A stretch of 9,637 nucleotides of DNA from Nitriliruptoraceae bacterium (GTDB lineage: Bacteria > Actinomycetota > Nitriliruptoria > Nitriliruptorales > Nitriliruptoraceae), in the NCBI GenBank assembly GCA_007123425.1, contig SKLC01000420.1, forward strand, positions 1 to 9,637, written 5' to 3'. A program made the translations under genes and the position numbers. The notes under the pieces are model-generated. The model saw nothing but the letters and a program-made list of their open reading frames with translations, was not told the DNA's origin and searched no databases. Of the stretch, positions 8,019 to 9,637 are shown piece after piece (position 1 is the first letter of the stretch; the number at the start of each line of letters is the position of its first letter).

Positions 8019-8108
8019 TGCTGGTCTGGGGGCAGCTCGAGCATGGCAGGCGCACCGGCCTGCGACGAGGGTCTTTCGGAACCACATGTGCCCGGGGATG
8101 GCCCGAGC

Positions 8109-8125
8109 TCACCCCGATGGGGTGA
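8109..8125. promoter_or_regulatory. Perfect inverted repeat, candidate operator for the divergent promoters
   Basis: TCACCCC (8109-8115) and GGGGTGA (8119-8125) are perfect reverse complements separated by GAT. The site lies in the 179-base gap between the regulator start (8006) and the HdeD-like start (8186), about 60 bases before the latter. A related half, GGGGATGG at 8094-8101, begins 25 bases earlier. MalT boxes are G-rich (GGGGAKGAGG), so the resemblance is suggestive but only partial. An 8-bp palindrome CACATGTG (8083-8090) is in the same gap. I could not identify clear -35/-10 pairs on either strand. With no T-tract and both genes pointing away, a terminator is unlikely. Confidence 0.5.
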
Positions 8126-8185
8126 TGCCGTTGCCCGACGGTCGTCACATGCTGCCCTCACCGGCCCGACCTGTGAAGGACGCCT

Positions 8186-8764
8186 GTGAACGAGTCCATG
8201 CTCCTCGAACGCCGCCGCACCGGCTGGGACATCGCCTTCGGCCTGCTGTCCGTGATCGCCGGCGTCATCGCCCTCGGGCACGTCGCGCTCGCCAGCGCGA
8301 TCTCCGTGCTGCTCCTCGGGTGGGCCACCCTGTTCGGCGGGGTGATGCTCGCGGTGAGCGCCATCGCCGGGTGGAAGGATTCCCAACGGCGCTGGGATCT
8401 CCCATTGGGCGCCCTGCTCGTCCTGCTCGGCCTCGGATTCGTCCGCAACCCGGGAGTCGGGCTGCTCACGCTGACCTTGCTGGCGGGATCGCTCCTGCTC
8501 GTGGGCGGCATCGTGCGGCTGGTCGCCGCCTTCCAACCCGGCGCGCCTCGGGGCCTGCTGCTGTTCAGCGGGACCGTGACGCTGCTGTTGGGGCTGCTGG
8601 TGCTCAACCGGTGGCCGGTGTCGGCACTGTGGTTCCTCGGCACGGTTCTCGGGGTCGAGCTGATCCTCGAGGGCGTCACCACGGCCATGAGCGGCCGGGT
8701 CCGCCCGGTCGAGACCGAGACCGAGATCGAGATCCCGGAGTCGACGCCGGAGGTCCCGGCGTGA
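8186..8764 (+). CDS. HdeD/DUF308-family six-helix membrane protein
   Basis: A 192-residue integral membrane protein. Six hydrophobic segments are visible at about 16-33, 36-61, 71-86, 91-115, 123-140 and 145-167, arranged as three helical hairpins, as in E. coli HdeD and the DUF308 family. HdeD is linked to acid resistance at high cell density, but the biochemical role of the family is not established, so the acid-stress label should not be transferred outright. The N-terminal 14 residues are basic (ERRR), which places them in the cytoplasm by the positive-inside rule. The C-terminal 20 or so residues are an acidic cytoplasmic tail, TETEIEIPES. The start is GTG with AAGGA five bases upstream; Met5 is a weaker alternative. 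Only 28 bases separate it from the sulfatase gene, so the two are probably co-transcribed and controlled by the divergent LAL regulator. Confidence 0.88.
   Translation: MNESMLLERRRTGWDIAFGLLSVIAGVIALGHVALASAISVLLLGWATLFGGVMLAVSAIAGWKDSQRRWDLPLGALLVLLGLGFVRNPGVGLLTLTLLAGSLLLVGGIVRLVAAFQPGAPRGLLLFSGTVTLLLGLLVLNRWPVSALWFLGTVLGVELILEGVTTAMSGRVRPVETETEIEIPESTPEVPA
8711..8734 (+). repeat. Four tandem hexamers in the HdeD-like acidic tail
   Basis: GAGACC twice and then GAGATC twice, in frame, encode Glu-Thr-Glu-Thr-Glu-Ile-Glu-Ile at residues 176-183. A short repeat of this kind can change copy number by slippage without breaking the frame. Confidence 0.7.
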
Positions 8765-8792
8765 GCCGCACCTCGAGGCGGAAGGCACCCAG

Positions 8793-9637
8793 ATGACGTC
8801 GATGGTGGAGGCGGGCCGCGCAGCGACTGCGGCGACCCGCGCAGCGAACGCGGCCCTGCTCGACGACCTGTCCTTCGAAGACGTCGCCGATCTCCAGCAG
8901 GCGGAGCGGGGACGGATCGCACCGCTGCCCGACACGGTGACCACGGCCGACGGCCGACCGGTCTGGGACAGTCGCCGGTTCGACTTCGTGGATGGAGAGG
9001 CCCCATCCACGGTGAATCCGAGCCTGTGGCGGCAGGAGCGCATCAACGGCATCAGTGGCCTGTTCGAGGTCACCGAGGGGATCTACCAGGTCCGCGGCCT
9101 CGACCTGTCCAACATCAGCTTCGTCCGCGGCCAGACCGGCTGGATCGTGCTCGATCCGCTCATCACCGCCGAGGTCGCGGCTGCGGCGCTCGAGCTGGTG
9201 AACGAGCATGTGGAACGGCGCCCCGTGTCCGCCGTGGTGTTCAGCCACAGTCACGCGGACCACTTCGGCGGGATCCGCGGAGTGTGCTCGTCGGAGGACG
9301 TGGCGGCGGGACGGGTGCGCATCGTCGCCCCGGAGGGCTTCACGTTCGAGGCGGTGAGCGAGAACGTGATGGCCGGCAACGCGATGACCAGGCGAGCGTC
9401 GTACATGTACGGCAACCTCCTGCCGCCGTCGCCGACCGGTCAGGTCGGTGCGGGGCTCGGAAAGACCACGTCGACCGGAACGTTCGGGTTGCTCGAGCCC
9501 ACCGACCTGATCGGTCACGACGACACCTCGATCGTGCTCGACGGGGTCGAGCTGCAGACCCTGTACACGCCCGACACCGAGGCGCCGGCCGAGTTCGTCT
9601 TCCTGCTGCCGGCCTGGCGGGCGTTGTGGACCGCCGA
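8793..9637 (+). CDS. Linear alkyl/aryl-sulfatase, metallo-beta-lactamase fold, N-terminal part (SdsA-like)
   Basis: 281 residues are visible before the right edge cuts the gene; full-length family members are about 600-660, so less than half is present. The zinc motif HSHADHFGG has His152, His154, Asp156 and His157. The second family signature, TEAPAE at 262-267, supplies a further zinc-ligand glutamate. The earlier stretch GIYQVRGLDLSNISFV and the following WIVLDPL are also typical of SdsA1-type sulfatases, which hydrolyse primary alkyl sulfates such as dodecyl sulfate to alcohol and sulfate. The dimerisation and C-terminal sterol-carrier-like domains would lie outside the window. I see no signal peptide (the start is MTSMVEAGR), unlike the exported Pseudomonas enzyme, so substrate would have to enter the cell. 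The ATG has GAAGG seven bases upstream. It is the second gene after the HdeD-like gene and is divergent from the LAL regulator. Confidence 0.93.
   Translation, partial: MTSMVEAGRAATAATRAANAALLDDLSFEDVADLQQAERGRIAPLPDTVTTADGRPVWDSRRFDFVDGEAPSTVNPSLWRQERINGISGLFEVTEGIYQVRGLDLSNISFVRGQTGWIVLDPLITAEVAAAALELVNEHVERRPVSAVVFSHSHADHFGGIRGVCSSEDVAAGRVRIVAPEGFTFEAVSENVMAGNAMTRRASYMYGNLLPPSPTGQVGAGLGKTTSTGTFGLLEPTDLIGHDDTSIVLDGVELQTLYTPDTEAPAEFVFLLPAWRALWTA

Noticed and set aside
8109..8125. Inverted repeat read as a rho-independent terminator
   Set aside because: It lies between the starts of two divergent genes, has only a 3-base loop and no T-tract; an operator is the better reading.
6177..8189. 670-codon open frame on the plus strand across the regulator gene
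   Set aside because: It is antisense to the LAL regulator. The opposite strand has Walker A, Walker B and the helix-turn-helix in one frame; this frame has low-complexity composition and no motif.

Overview
The window is very GC-rich (by eye well above 70%), with strong G/C bias at third codon positions, frequent GTG starts and long spurious open frames antisense to the real genes. Together with the protein families this points to a high-GC actinomycete-type bacterium (Actinomycetota). The sequence alone does not resolve the lineage. I see no rRNA or tRNA gene, insertion sequence, CRISPR array or phage gene. It reads as ordinary chromosome, densely coded, with no gap over 300 bases.

Layout. 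(1) Positions 1-1931, minus strand: a secreted CocE/NonD (X-Pro dipeptidyl-peptidase, S15-type) serine hydrolase. Its extreme C-terminus is a Gly/Pro-rich repeat tail that runs off the left edge. (2) Positions 2166-3653, plus strand: purF, amidophosphoribosyltransferase, divergent from the hydrolase across a 234-base gap. (3) Positions 3747-4607 and 4626-5321, plus strand: a patatin-like phospholipase and a dienelactone-hydrolase-family protein, 18 bases apart and probably one operon. (4) Positions 5376-8006, minus strand: a large LuxR-family ATPase regulator of the MalT/LAL type, converging on the dienelactone hydrolase. (5) Positions 8186-8764 and 8793 to the right edge, plus strand: a six-helix HdeD/DUF308 membrane protein and the N-terminal part of a linear-alkyl/aryl sulfatase of the metallo-beta-lactamase fold. 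Both are divergent from the LAL regulator across a 179-base gap that holds a perfect 7-bp inverted repeat.

How the genes may work together. purF is a housekeeping gene for the first committed step of purine synthesis and looks functionally unrelated to its neighbours. The most system-like part is the right third: a LAL regulator (the family of MalT and of the alkane regulator AlkS) facing an HdeD-like membrane protein and an alkylsulfatase. This suggests, by inference, an inducible response to alkyl sulfates or related surfactants, with the inverted repeat as the likely operator. Including the left-hand genes, four ester/sulfate-ester/peptide hydrolases lie within 9.6 kb. Each family is known; any novelty would lie in the combination and its regulation.
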